Positions 1 through 6,922 of a stretch of 20,692 nt of DNA are shown piece by piece. A program made the translations under genes and the position numbers. Source of the DNA: DASXZH01 sp036502005. Its GTDB lineage: Bacteria > Armatimonadota > Fimbriimonadia > Fimbriimonadales > Fimbriimonadaceae. Location of the stretch: assembly GCA_036502005.1 (NCBI GenBank), contig DASXZH010000009.1, positions 1-20,692 on the forward strand. Reading direction: 5' to 3'. The notes under the pieces are model-generated. The model worked only from the letters and a program-made list of their open reading frames with translations, was not told the DNA's origin and did not search any database. The first letter of the stretch is position 1. Each line of letters starts with the position of its first letter.

Positions 1-295
1 AACGCATACGGACGGTGCGCATTCTCCCCCACGGTTCTGCACCAAGGGCCCGGATTCGCGCCTCACCCAGCCGTACGTCCGCTCATAACCTTACTAGGTC
101 CCGTAAGCTAACCTCGGAAAAAAGGGGTTCCGGGCTTAACTTTACGGCTATGAGGGTTGGGATGGGGGTTTCGCAATGAGCCGATCTTAGAAGCGAATTG
201 CCAAGTTTGAGCCTAAGGGAAGAGTAGCGGAGAAGTAGCACCCACTCCCGGGGTGCCGGATTAACTGGACTGGACCGCTACCGGTGGTGTCGCCT

Positions 296-320
296 GGTGT
301 CGTGACTTCGTCACTCCACC
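296..320. repeat. Imperfect hairpin, REP-like
   Basis: GGTG (296-299) pairs with CACC (317-320) and GTGAC (302-306) with GTCAC (310-314). The stems flank a TC/TC internal mismatch and a TTC loop. A second small perfect hairpin lies 27 bases on, at 348-360. No U-tract follows, so it does not look like an intrinsic terminator. Confidence 0.5.
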
Positions 321-347
321 GGGCTCCCTACCGGCTACCGGGGTTCA

Positions 348-360
348 ATGCCTCCGGCAT
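348..360. repeat. Short perfect hairpin ATGCC/GGCAT
   Basis: Five-base arms at 348-352 and 356-360 surround a TCC loop. It lies in GC-rich sequence with repeated CCGG-type motifs (329-342), in the style of extragenic palindromic repeats. Confidence 0.4.
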
Positions 361-485
361 GGGAAGTAAGTGGAGGATCGAAGTCATCCGCTCCTTATTT
401 GGGAAGGTCAATTTTAATGCGAATATTCTAAGCGGCAACAGCCAGGGCCTGTCAAACCTTAAGATTCAGGGAGGTGCGCTTTCAG

Positions 486-2015
486 TTACCGACCACCATC
501 CGACGGCCCCATCATGGGCCGGTCATTCGTCACCGCGTTCCCGAAGAACCCGCCAATGATGTACGGAAACTGCCCAGGCGTTACGTGGTAGTGCCAACCG
601 CGTTCCGGATCGTAATGCGCGTTGAACGCGTTCAGCTTATTCTCTGTTAGGTCTTTGGCCATAACACCCTTGCTCTCGTAGGGGCCGTAGATGGGCAGGC
701 CATCAAACGCGAAGCCGATCAAAGGGCTATGGGTTTCGCCCCTATCGATAAACGGCGTGTTCACGCAGATCGGATATTTGTGATAGTGGTAACGGTTATC
801 GGGGCTGGGATGGCCGCAGCAGCGGTCCATAATTCCGGTCGCATCCTGCATTCCGGCATCGAAGGGATTGTAGAAAACAACGCCGTTTACGGCTAGCCCA
901 ATCGCGCCCATGGGGAGGGCCATGCCTATATTTTGCTGGTCCACCGCCCGCGGATTTGTGGCAAGAGTTGGCACCAGGGGCAGCTTGTAAGTGTAGTTGT
1001 GTTCTTGAATATGGTTGCCGTTGTAGCCTTGAGTGCCGTAGGTGTCAGGGAACTTGGCGGTGGGGTGGTTGGGGATGTTTCGGGCGTGAATAGTGAAATA
1101 GGCCGAGCCATCGAAAGTGAGGGTTACGTTGTTTGGAATGAATCGGTCTTGCGTGACGAGGTTGCCGCCTTCATCATAAAAGCCTTTTCGCAGCCAGGCA
1201 GTCATGTTGCCTTCAAACGGGTTTGACAGGCGGTCGTCTTTGTAGAAAAGCTGGCTTGAGTTTGCTTCGGTGATGGTTAGGGGCTGTGACAGGGTTAGAT
1301 TTTCTCCAGCGGCAGGTTTGTAATACCAGCGCCCACCGAGGCGGATCATCCCTTCGGTGCTTGTGGCGCTGCTTGCCGGTTTTGCAACGCGGTCTGCTGG
1401 ATCAACCCGGCCATCGCTGGAGGTTGGATTTAGCCTAACTTCAAAGTTCGTAACCACGAAACGGGAAAAGTTGGGCTTGCCAACTCCGTTTTCGAACCCG
1501 ACGCTTACCTTAACCGCATCTGTTTCAGCGAAGGGAAGCAACTCTTCCAAATCGTAGGACCGCCAAACGGCTGCGCCGTTTTTGTGATCGTCGCCGTTAA
1601 CGGCGAAATCCTTTCGATCCTGCAAAACTTGACGGTAGATTAGCCGCCGAATGCGGTCTTCGTATTTGCCGCCGTGACCGTCGTAGAAGTCGATTTGTAA
1701 AAAGAGCTTGCCATCGTTTACAGCGAAGCCGTCCTCGGCTTTGCCGCGAATTCGGAATGTGACCCACTTGCCCTGGTTTCGGTTTAGTTGAACGAGCTGC
1801 CCAACTGACCCGGCAGATTGGGTGGAATCGAGGCTTATTCCCTTACCGGCGATCTCGTCAGCATAGCCGGCCGAGGTCCACTTTGCCGCGCCTGTTAACT
1901 CGTAATTGGCGGGGGCCGCTCCGGAGACGTCTGCCATTGTAAAGTCAGCGTTCGAAACCAGGTTTGATCCCGATCGCATAAGCATGCAAAGAACCAGGGC
2001 GGTAATCATGGACAT
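486..2015 (-). CDS. Secreted YHYH-domain protein
   Basis: This 509-residue protein has a short hydrophobic N-terminus (about 1-16) that reads as a signal peptide, so it is probably exported. Residues about 20-195 look like a beta-rich, carbohydrate-binding-like module (inference). The C-terminal part is a YHYH domain: a Cys-Cys pair at 399-400, the YHYH tetrad at 409-412, then GFAFDGLPIYGPY (434-446) and a second histidine motif, WHYH, at 474-477. YHYH proteins are widespread in environmental bacteria and have no firm function; the clustered histidines and cysteines suggest metal binding. The ATG start has no strong Shine-Dalgarno, and the 66-bp gap to the divergent cyclase gene must hold both promoters. 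The domain call is firm; the role is unknown. Confidence 0.85.
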   Translation of the reverse strand: MSMITALVLCMLMRSGSNLVSNADFTMADVSGAAPANYELTGAAKWTSAGYADEIAGKGISLDSTQSAGSVGQLVQLNRNQGKWVTFRIRGKAEDGFAVNDGKLFLQIDFYDGHGGKYEDRIRRLIYRQVLQDRKDFAVNGDDHKNGAAVWRSYDLEELLPFAETDAVKVSVGFENGVGKPNFSRFVVTNFEVRLNPTSSDGRVDPADRVAKPASSATSTEGMIRLGGRWYYKPAAGENLTLSQPLTITEANSSQLFYKDDRLSNPFEGNMTAWLRKGFYDEGGNLVTQDRFIPNNVTLTFDGSAYFTIHARNIPNHPTAKFPDTYGTQGYNGNHIQEHNYTYKLPLVPTLATNPRAVDQQNIGMALPMGAIGLAVNGVVFYNPFDAGMQDATGIMDRCCGHPSPDNRYHYHKYPICVNTPFIDRGETHSPLIGFAFDGLPIYGPYESKGVMAKDLTENKLNAFNAHYDPERGWHYHVTPGQFPYIIGGFFGNAVTNDRPMMGPSDGGR

Positions 2016-2048
2016 AGGTTAGCTCGTGGTTGTTTGATTTCTATTTGG

Positions 2049-2080
2049 GTCTTCATTTAACTAAAAAAACGTCTTCATTT
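2049..2080. promoter_or_regulatory. Direct repeat GTCTTCATTT x2 in a divergent intergenic region
   Basis: The 10-mer GTCTTCATTT occurs at 2049-2058 and 2071-2080, start to start 22 bp, about two helical turns. The pair fills half of the 66-bp gap between the YHYH gene and the cyclase gene, and the second copy abuts the cyclase start. An operator for a dimeric regulator is possible; chance is not excluded in such AT-rich sequence. Confidence 0.3.
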
Positions 2081-2081
2081 C

Positions 2082-3143
2082 ATGTCCGAAAGGCAGAAGC
2101 AGTTATGGGGGGCGTACGGCACAAGCATTCTCATCGCTTTCTGTATAGGTCTGCCAATGCTTCCGATCTTTATGACGGGTGACCTGCGCCTTGGTCTGCC
2201 GATCAGCCTCTTGATTGTATTTCTCTCCGCCCTTGTTTTTGGAACGGCGTTTTTCATCCTGGGTGCTATCCGCGAAATCATTAAAATTCCTTCGTTTGGA
2301 CTGAATCTACTCGCTCAAACTGGCCTGATTTCGCTTACCGTTGCCGTTGCTTCAATCCTCGTCATGTGGCTTTCGATGAGCCTGGGATCCAAGGTGAGCC
2401 CCCTCGACCACCGAATCCTTGCGGCCATGGCGGATGCTTTGTGGAAACCGTTGGCTGCAGTGTTTCTAGGTGTTGGCGTCTTTATAGCCTTTCTCATTAA
2501 TGCCGTTTTTCAGATCGACCACAAATTGGGGCCCGGTGTTCTGTGGAACTGGATCACGGGCAAATATTACAAGCCACGTGAGGAAGAGCGGATCTTCATG
2601 TTTTTGGATATCAAGGGTTCCACGACCATCGCGGAAAAGCTTGGCAACCTGTTATTTAGCGAACTTGTGCGGGATTTCTTTAGGGACATGACTTATCCCG
2701 TTCTAGAAACTAAAGGCGAAGTAAGCCACTTTATCGGGGACGAAGCGGTGTTAACCTGGCGCCCCGAAAAAGGATTTGCCAAAGCCAACTGTGTAGAGAT
2801 GTTTTACAAAATGCAGAAGGTGATTGAAGACCGAAGCGTCTATTACACCAACAAATATGGCTTTGTGCCGGAGTTCAAGGCCGGTATTCATGTTGGGCGA
2901 GTGGTGGCGACTGAAGTCGGCGAAATCAAGAGCGAAATTGTTTTCCACGGCGACGTTTTGAATACGGCAGCCCGCATCCAGTCCCTATGCAACGAGGAGG
3001 GACATGCGCTGTTACTTTCCGCGGACGTGGCCGAAAGACTGGGAAATGACAGCCGGTTTCAGCTAACCTCCCTCGGCGAAAAGAGGCTAAAAGGCAAAGA
3101 GCACGAAATCGGGCTTTACGCGGCTGAAATCAAAGCTTCTTAG
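2082..3143 (+). CDS. Membrane-anchored class III adenylate/guanylate cyclase
   Basis: The protein has 353 residues. Four hydrophobic segments (about 12-32, 39-61, 76-100, 121-143) form a membrane domain, followed by a cytoplasmic class III catalytic domain (about 168-350). Both metal-binding aspartates are visible, D176 in FLDIKGST and D220 in FIGDEAV. The transition-state residues N294 and R298 lie in GDVLNTAARIQ. The lysine that usually binds the purine before the IGD motif is replaced by histidine (H216). The product is therefore probably a cyclic nucleotide made at the inner membrane, with substrate uncertain. The ATG has only a weak ribosome binding site. The 3' end overlaps the convergent peptidase gene by 14 bp. 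No cAMP receptor or phosphodiesterase gene is nearby. Confidence 0.88.
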   Translation: MSERQKQLWGAYGTSILIAFCIGLPMLPIFMTGDLRLGLPISLLIVFLSALVFGTAFFILGAIREIIKIPSFGLNLLAQTGLISLTVAVASILVMWLSMSLGSKVSPLDHRILAAMADALWKPLAAVFLGVGVFIAFLINAVFQIDHKLGPGVLWNWITGKYYKPREEERIFMFLDIKGSTTIAEKLGNLLFSELVRDFFRDMTYPVLETKGEVSHFIGDEAVLTWRPEKGFAKANCVEMFYKMQKVIEDRSVYYTNKYGFVPEFKAGIHVGRVVATEVGEIKSEIVFHGDVLNTAARIQSLCNEEGHALLLSADVAERLGNDSRFQLTSLGEKRLKGKEHEIGLYAAEIKAS

Positions 3144-4323
3144 ATAAGAAGTCGACGGCAGTTTGAATATAGAGGTCTTTTCCGCTATCATCAAACTCGC
3201 GTGCCACCGAAATATCCGGGGCAACTCCTTTCCCCTCCAGCCTTACGCCATCGGCGAAGACTTCTACAATCGGGACCTCAAGATACGCCCAGTCGCTTAC
3301 TCTTGCTGGGAATGTACCCAGAACATTTCCGGCTGTGTTGGAGCCGATTAACGTCGCCCGCTTGCTCTTCTTAAAAATAAAGCTCAGGACTTCTTTTGCG
3401 CTTCGAGAACCGCCATTAATAAGAACCACCAATGGGCGCTGATAACCAAAAAGCTGGTGCTGTGTGAAGGAAGTGGACTTCCAATCGAGTTCCACTTGCG
3501 GCCTAAAGAACGGATCGCCGTAACCCTCCGGCCGGCCACCAAAGCCATCACGCAAATCCAAAATCATGGCATCGGTGTCCTTTAGTTTGTTGTAAACGAG
3601 GGAAGCGAGGGCGGCAGCGAATTTGTCATTGGCTTGCGTCCAAAGATGTACATATCCGATCTTATGCTTGCCGCTTGTGATGATCCTTTCCGATTCGGTG
3701 GTCGCATCCAGAAACATTTGAAGGGCAGGTTCGGCGACGACCGTTACCTTCTTCTCCATCATCTGCGAACCGCGTTTGATCTCTAGAGTTGCCGTTTTGC
3801 CGATATCGGGCTTTAGGCCCTCTACAGGCGAAAATGGCTGACCGTCTACAGTTGTGATCAGGTCTCCTTTGTGCAAGCCCGCTTTCTCGGCCTCCGTTCC
3901 TTCCAACACCATTTGCACGGTGTAGCCATCTCCGGCGCGCTTGAACCAAGCGCCGAATTCCGGCATGGAGGCAGGCTCTTTTTTGGCGAGCCCATCCATC
4001 AGGTAGTAGCCCTGGTCCTCGTCAGTTAGAAAATCGAAGTGAGAATCCTTAAACTCGCCGATCATCTTGTCGAGGGTGTCCCGAAACTCGGCTTTAGTGT
4101 GAGAGGCGCTTGCGAGAGGGCCATACTTCTTGAGCCGATCATCCATCTCTTCTTTCCGGGAAACGCGGCCGTAGTAGGATCGCTGGATGGTCTGGGCGGT
4201 CTTTGCCCATACGGCGGAGTAGTCGATCGGGTCGGTTTTGGGAGCGGGGAAGAAAAGTAAAGTAAGCAGCAGCGGAGTCACGGAAAGGTTATACGCTAAA
4301 TCCAAGGTACAATTCACCTTCAT
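3130..4323 (-). CDS. PDZ/S41-family peptidase
   Basis: From the chosen ATG the product has 397 residues. It opens with a hydrophobic stretch (about 11-27) that reads as a signal peptide, so it is probably periplasmic or membrane-attached. A PDZ-like segment (about 120-195) contains EKAGLHKGDLITTVDGQPF. The S41 core follows: GYVHLW (223-228), DLRDGFGG (256-263), NGGSRSAKE (303-311) with the likely nucleophile S308, then GSNTAGN and EGKGVAPDI. The lysine of the Ser-Lys CtpA-type dyad is absent (N333 instead). A histidine in DSHFDF (H95) suggests a tricorn/IRBP-like mechanism. An upstream in-frame start at 4359 would add 12 residues without hydrophobic character, so I reject it; TTG/GTG starts slightly downstream are also possible. 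The 5' end is only 47 bp from the L1 start on the other strand. Confidence 0.82.
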   Translation of the reverse strand: MKVNCTLDLAYNLSVTPLLLTLLFFPAPKTDPIDYSAVWAKTAQTIQRSYYGRVSRKEEMDDRLKKYGPLASASHTKAEFRDTLDKMIGEFKDSHFDFLTDEDQGYYLMDGLAKKEPASMPEFGAWFKRAGDGYTVQMVLEGTEAEKAGLHKGDLITTVDGQPFSPVEGLKPDIGKTATLEIKRGSQMMEKKVTVVAEPALQMFLDATTESERIITSGKHKIGYVHLWTQANDKFAAALASLVYNKLKDTDAMILDLRDGFGGRPEGYGDPFFRPQVELDWKSTSFTQHQLFGYQRPLVVLINGGSRSAKEVLSFIFKKSKRATLIGSNTAGNVLGTFPARVSDWAYLEVPIVEVFADGVRLEGKGVAPDISVAREFDDSGKDLYIQTAVDFLSKKL

Positions 4324-4331
4324 CTTATGGG

Positions 4332-4350
4332 AGGCTGCACTTGCAGCCGC
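4332..4350 (+). promoter_or_regulatory. Hairpin in the leader of the L1 gene
   Basis: GGCTGC (4333-4338) and GCAGCC (4343-4348) form a six-base perfect stem around ACTT, about ten bases before the Shine-Dalgarno ACAGGAG. L1 is known to repress its own mRNA by binding an rRNA-mimicking hairpin in many bacteria, so this could be the target; that role is inference. The same DNA holds the upstream part of the divergent peptidase gene. Confidence 0.35.
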
Positions 4351-4370
4351 CTGCACCACAGGAGATTAGA

Positions 4371-5105
4371 TTGAGACAGAATATTAAGAAGACGCCGCAT
4401 TCCAAGCGGTTTAACGAAGTTGCGACGGGCGTTGACAAAGAAGCCCCGCTAGAATTGGCCGAAGCCATTTCCCTTCTAAAAAAGAAGGCCACCGCCAAGT
4501 TTGTAGAGAGCGTGGACCTTGCTGTTAAGCTAGGGATCGATCCTCGCAAGAGCGACCAGAACGTTCGCGGCATCACCAACCTTCCCCACGGAACCGGCAA
4601 GAAAACGACGGTTGCCGTTCTTGCCAAGGGCGACCATGTGAAAGAGGCTGAGCAGGCCGGAGCCGACGTCGTTGGCGGCGAAGATCTGATCACCAAGATC
4701 CAGGGCGGTTTCAAGGATTTCGATATCGTGCTCGCGACCGAAGAAATGGCGCCTCAGATCGGTAAGATCGGCCGAATCCTCGGAACCCGAACTCCCAATA
4801 AGAGGAACGGCACCGTAACCAACAACATCGGAACCGCCGTTAAGGAGCTTAAGGCTGCTACTCGAATCGAGTATCGAGCGGATAAGGCCGGCGTTGTCCA
4901 TCTTCAAATCGGCAAGGTGAGCTTTACCGATGAGCAGATCGCGGAGAATTTTAACGTTGCTTTGGGCGCGCTGCTTCGCGCAAAGCCGGCTTCGGCAAAG
5001 GGCAAATATGTGCACACCATCACGGTGAGCAGCACCATGGGCCCCGGCATCCCGATCGATGCGACGACTGCTTCGAAGGGAGCTTCGACAGTCGGCGGAC
5101 ACTAG
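4371..5105 (+). CDS. rplA: Ribosomal protein L1 (uL1), divergent and orphan
   Basis: From the TTG at 4371 the protein has 244 residues (usual length about 230). This start has an ACAGGAG Shine-Dalgarno six bases upstream; an in-frame TTG at 4341 would add ten poorly conserved residues. Family landmarks are KFVESVDLAVKLGID (43-57), DQNVRG (62-67), LPHGTGK (71-77), IGKVSF (180-185) and the rRNA-contacting STMG (221-224). The segment that normally reads GPRG-x-MPNPK-x-GTVTPN is here GTRTPNKRNGTVTNN (138-152), two residues shorter and heavily changed. rplA normally follows rplK with rplJ/rplL; none is present here. It may be a second copy or a relocated only copy. A lipoprotein gene follows after 11 bp and may be co-transcribed. 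Confidence 0.88.
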   Translation: MRQNIKKTPHSKRFNEVATGVDKEAPLELAEAISLLKKKATAKFVESVDLAVKLGIDPRKSDQNVRGITNLPHGTGKKTTVAVLAKGDHVKEAEQAGADVVGGEDLITKIQGGFKDFDIVLATEEMAPQIGKIGRILGTRTPNKRNGTVTNNIGTAVKELKAATRIEYRADKAGVVHLQIGKVSFTDEQIAENFNVALGALLRAKPASAKGKYVHTITVSSTMGPGIPIDATTASKGASTVGGH

Positions 5106-5116
5106 CTCAGGAGCCC

Positions 5117-5491
5117 GTGCAGAGACAACTCCTTTTGGTGTTGTGCCTTTTGGTTTTTTTCTGCGCGGGCTGTTCTAATTCTCATTCGCTTATTGGCACT
5201 TGGGCTTCCGGGAAAGGGAATACCTATAGCTTCGATGACTCCGGCCATGTCAGCCGCACCGACGAGTTCGCGGGCACTATCGCGAAATATTCGGGATCGT
5301 ATAAGCTAAACGGTTCGCAGTTATCTATAACGATGACTGCTGGGTCCAGCGTGGAAACCAATACGGACAAGGTGGCGAAGCTGCTTGTTCGCTCGAGCCC
5401 GACGACTGTTTTTCAGGTGCAGTGGTTAAGCGGTGATACGGTGGAATTTAAATCTAGCTTGGCCACGGCCGTGTTTAAGAGACAGGATTAG
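5117..5491 (+). CDS. Small lipoprotein with lipocalin-like domain
   Basis: This 124-residue protein starts at GTG, with CAGGAG three bases upstream. Residues 1-18 are a lipoprotein signal ending in the lipobox CAGC, so C19 would be lipidated and the protein anchored to a membrane. The mature part shows the pattern GTW...YSFDDSGHV...GSYKLNGSQLSITM, typical of small lipocalin-like beta-barrel lipoproteins in which each strand carries a Gly-Thr-Trp or Gly-Ser-Tyr motif. Such proteins often have no assigned function. It follows the L1 gene by 11 bp and could share its transcript. Confidence 0.8.
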   Translation: MQRQLLLVLCLLVFFCAGCSNSHSLIGTWASGKGNTYSFDDSGHVSRTDEFAGTIAKYSGSYKLNGSQLSITMTAGSSVETNTDKVAKLLVRSSPTTVFQVQWLSGDTVEFKSSLATAVFKRQD

Positions 5492-5543
5492 GCAGATTTC
5501 TCTTTATTCCCGCCGTCCAGCTCACCCTCGGTTATCGTAATAT

Positions 5544-5549
5544 ATACTT
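5544..5549 (+). promoter_or_regulatory. Possible -10 element of the toxin-antitoxin locus
   Basis: TATACT lies in the AT-rich stretch GTAATATATACTTTAGG, 18 bases before the antitoxin ATG. No convincing -35 is seen. The overlapping TATATA could also be part of an autoregulatory operator, as is usual for type II antitoxins, but this is inference. Confidence 0.3.
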
Positions 5550-5567
5550 TAGGAAACGGTGTTCCTT

Positions 5568-5750
5568 ATGAAGAAGATCGAATATGACGACGGCCGTATC
5601 AAGCTTCCTCCCGAAATGGAAGCAGCGATTCGGGAAGGTTTAAAAGGATTTGAGAACCTAGAAGGCATGAGCTTAGAACAAGCTCATGAGCTAGCTCGAA
5701 TGCGCACGAAGGCATGGATGCAAGTGAAGCCTCAAGACAAAAGCGCCTAA
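5568..5750 (+). CDS. Antitoxin-like protein of a ParDE/RelBE-type locus
   Basis: The protein has 60 residues from the ATG at 5568; a GTG at 5559 would add three residues and has AGGA closer to it, so the start is uncertain. The protein is charged and helical, with a short strand-like start (KKIEYDDGRIKLPPEM) and then helices. The antitoxin assignment comes mainly from context: it is small and overlaps by 37 bp the start of a downstream gene with clear ParE-like features. No named antitoxin family is recognised. If the toxin is dead, this gene may remain as a free repressor or an anti-addiction remnant. Confidence 0.65.
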   Translation: MKKIEYDDGRIKLPPEMEAAIREGLKGFENLEGMSLEQAHELARMRTKAWMQVKPQDKSA

Positions 5751-6056
5751 TAATTCTCAGCGATTTGGCTGGGGAGGATTTGGCCGAAATCCACGTGTCG
5801 ACAAATCATCGCTGGGGCTGGAAGCAGGCCGAGCGTTACATTGAGTTCCTAAAGTCAGAGATTGCTGCCGTTGCGGAAGAGCCCGGCTCGGGACGATCTG
5901 TGGCTGGATTTGAAGGAGTCCGCTTAGTTCTAGCAACCTGGAAAGGTTGCTCGGAACGGGCACTACATCTTATATCGTCAGATCGAGGGCGGCATTTACG
6001 TCGTTCGAGTTCTGCATAGTGCGATGGATCTTGAGAGACACCTCCCTGGAAGTTAG
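5714..6056 (+). pseudogene. ParE/RelE-like toxin, frameshifted
   Basis: From the ATG at 5714 the reading frame gives a ParE-like N-terminus (LSDLAGEDLAEIH, then RWGWKQAERYIEFL, then GFEGVRLVLATWK) to residue 77, then drifts into unrelated sequence ending at 6019. In the +1 frame from about 5947 the missing toxin C-terminus appears: ARNGHYILYRQIEGG followed by a VVRVLHSAMDLERHL motif, stopping at TAG 6054-6056. Removing one G from the pair at 5945-5946 restores one continuous protein of about 113 residues, the normal size for this family. ParE toxins poison DNA gyrase and RelE toxins cleave mRNA; which applies is not clear. The frameshift could be a real inactivation, a sequencing error, or less likely programmed. 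The 3' end overlaps the convergent hydrolase gene by four bases. Confidence 0.8.
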
Positions 6057-6913
6057 ACCTCCAGAGACCCAACCAACCGCCGGATATCCTGCCAGGCAGA
6101 CTGCAGGTCGGAAATCAACGGCTGCGCCGCGCGCGAGATAAGAACCTGCTCCAAGTCAATCGTCGAAAGCAGCAAATGCTCTTCCCCATAAGGGCCCCGA
6201 GCAATAATCTCGCCCATGGGGTTGCTGATGCAGGAGCCTCCGATAAACCCCTTGCCGCCTTCAAAGCCGGTTAATTGGCAGCTGACGCAATAGAGGCCGT
6301 GCTCCTCGCTTACAGTACTGATCATCCTCTCATAATGGGCAAGATTCCCGATAATGGGACCCGAGAAATCCCGGGCGGGGGATGCGCTGGGAATTAGGAT
6401 CATTTGAGCCCCGGCCACGGCGGTAAGAGTTGGCAAGATCGAGTGCCAAATATCTTCGCAGATCAAAATGCCAAATCGGCCAAAGCGAGTTTCAAACACG
6501 CCCAAGTCGTGGCCGCGAGAAACAAAACGCTCCTCGTCAAAAACGCCGTAGGTGGGCAGAAAGAATTTTTGATAGACGTGGACGATCTTATTTTCCTGCG
6601 CTCCTACCTGCAGATAGGCGGCCGAATTGTATAAGATTCCCTGCAGATTCTCGTAAAAACCAACGAGCACATCAACCGGCTTGGTCAAACCTCCCAGCCG
6701 ATCCTGCAAGGCGCAAGAAAGCTCTTGGCGAGTGATTGCCGACTCCACAACGCCGCCCTCAAGGAAATACCCCGTAGTAGAAGCTTCGGGGAAAACCACC
6801 AACTCCGCGCCTTCGCTAGAAGCCTGCACGATAGCCTTCGCGATCTTATCAAGATTGGCTTCGACCTGCGCTTTTTCCGGAGCTATCTGAGCGCATGCGA
6901 CGTTAAACGGCAT
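6053..6913 (-). CDS. Carbon-nitrogen hydrolase resembling the glutaminase domain of NAD synthetase
   Basis: This 286-residue nitrilase-superfamily enzyme carries the complete catalytic triad: E43 in FPEASTTGY, K116 in YQKFFLPTYGVFDEERF and C152 in LICEDIW. The K and C motifs resemble those in the N-terminal glutamine-hydrolysing domain of NadE (LPxYGVFDE and CEDIW), but there is no ATP-pyrophosphatase domain, so it is a free-standing amidase. Substrate unknown; it could supply ammonia to a separate NadE or act on another amide. No signal peptide, so cytoplasmic. It begins 9 bp after the addA-like stop, which suggests it is the last gene of that operon. No strong Shine-Dalgarno is seen. Confidence 0.85.
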   Translation of the reverse strand: MPFNVACAQIAPEKAQVEANLDKIAKAIVQASSEGAELVVFPEASTTGYFLEGGVVESAITRQELSCALQDRLGGLTKPVDVLVGFYENLQGILYNSAAYLQVGAQENKIVHVYQKFFLPTYGVFDEERFVSRGHDLGVFETRFGRFGILICEDIWHSILPTLTAVAGAQMILIPSASPARDFSGPIIGNLAHYERMISTVSEEHGLYCVSCQLTGFEGGKGFIGGSCISNPMGEIIARGPYGEEHLLLSTIDLEQVLISRAAQPLISDLQSAWQDIRRLVGSLEV

Positions 6914-6922
6914 GGGTTGAGT

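Larger units (their letters stand above)
1..485. other. Non-coding region with several hairpins; possible interspersed repeat or structured RNA
   Basis: I find no convincing gene here. Short open frames exist on both strands, but none shows a recognisable domain or a good ribosome binding site. Inverted repeats are visible. The outer pair CGGACG (9-14) and CGTCCG (76-81) encloses GGTGC/GCACC (14-43). GCACCC/GGGTGC lies at 238-256, a longer hairpin at 296-320, and ATGCC/GGCAT around a 3-base loop at 348-360. The cluster at 280-365 looks like repetitive extragenic palindromes, but only one copy is in the window, so repetition cannot be shown. The region lies downstream of the minus-strand YHYH gene. 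Confidence 0.5.

Noticed and set aside
1..85. Resemblance to a group II intron domain V or RNase P fragment
   Set aside because: Short matches such as CCGTATGCG are present on the minus strand, but the AGC...GAAA...stem pattern of domain V is not, and no other RNase P landmarks are seen.
284..559. Plus-strand open frame of 91 codons
   Set aside because: Its first part is the hairpin region and its last part is antisense to the YHYH gene; no domain and no ribosome binding site.
4530..5102. Minus-strand 190-codon frame opposite the L1 gene
   Set aside because: The plus strand encodes clear L1 motifs; this is a shadow.
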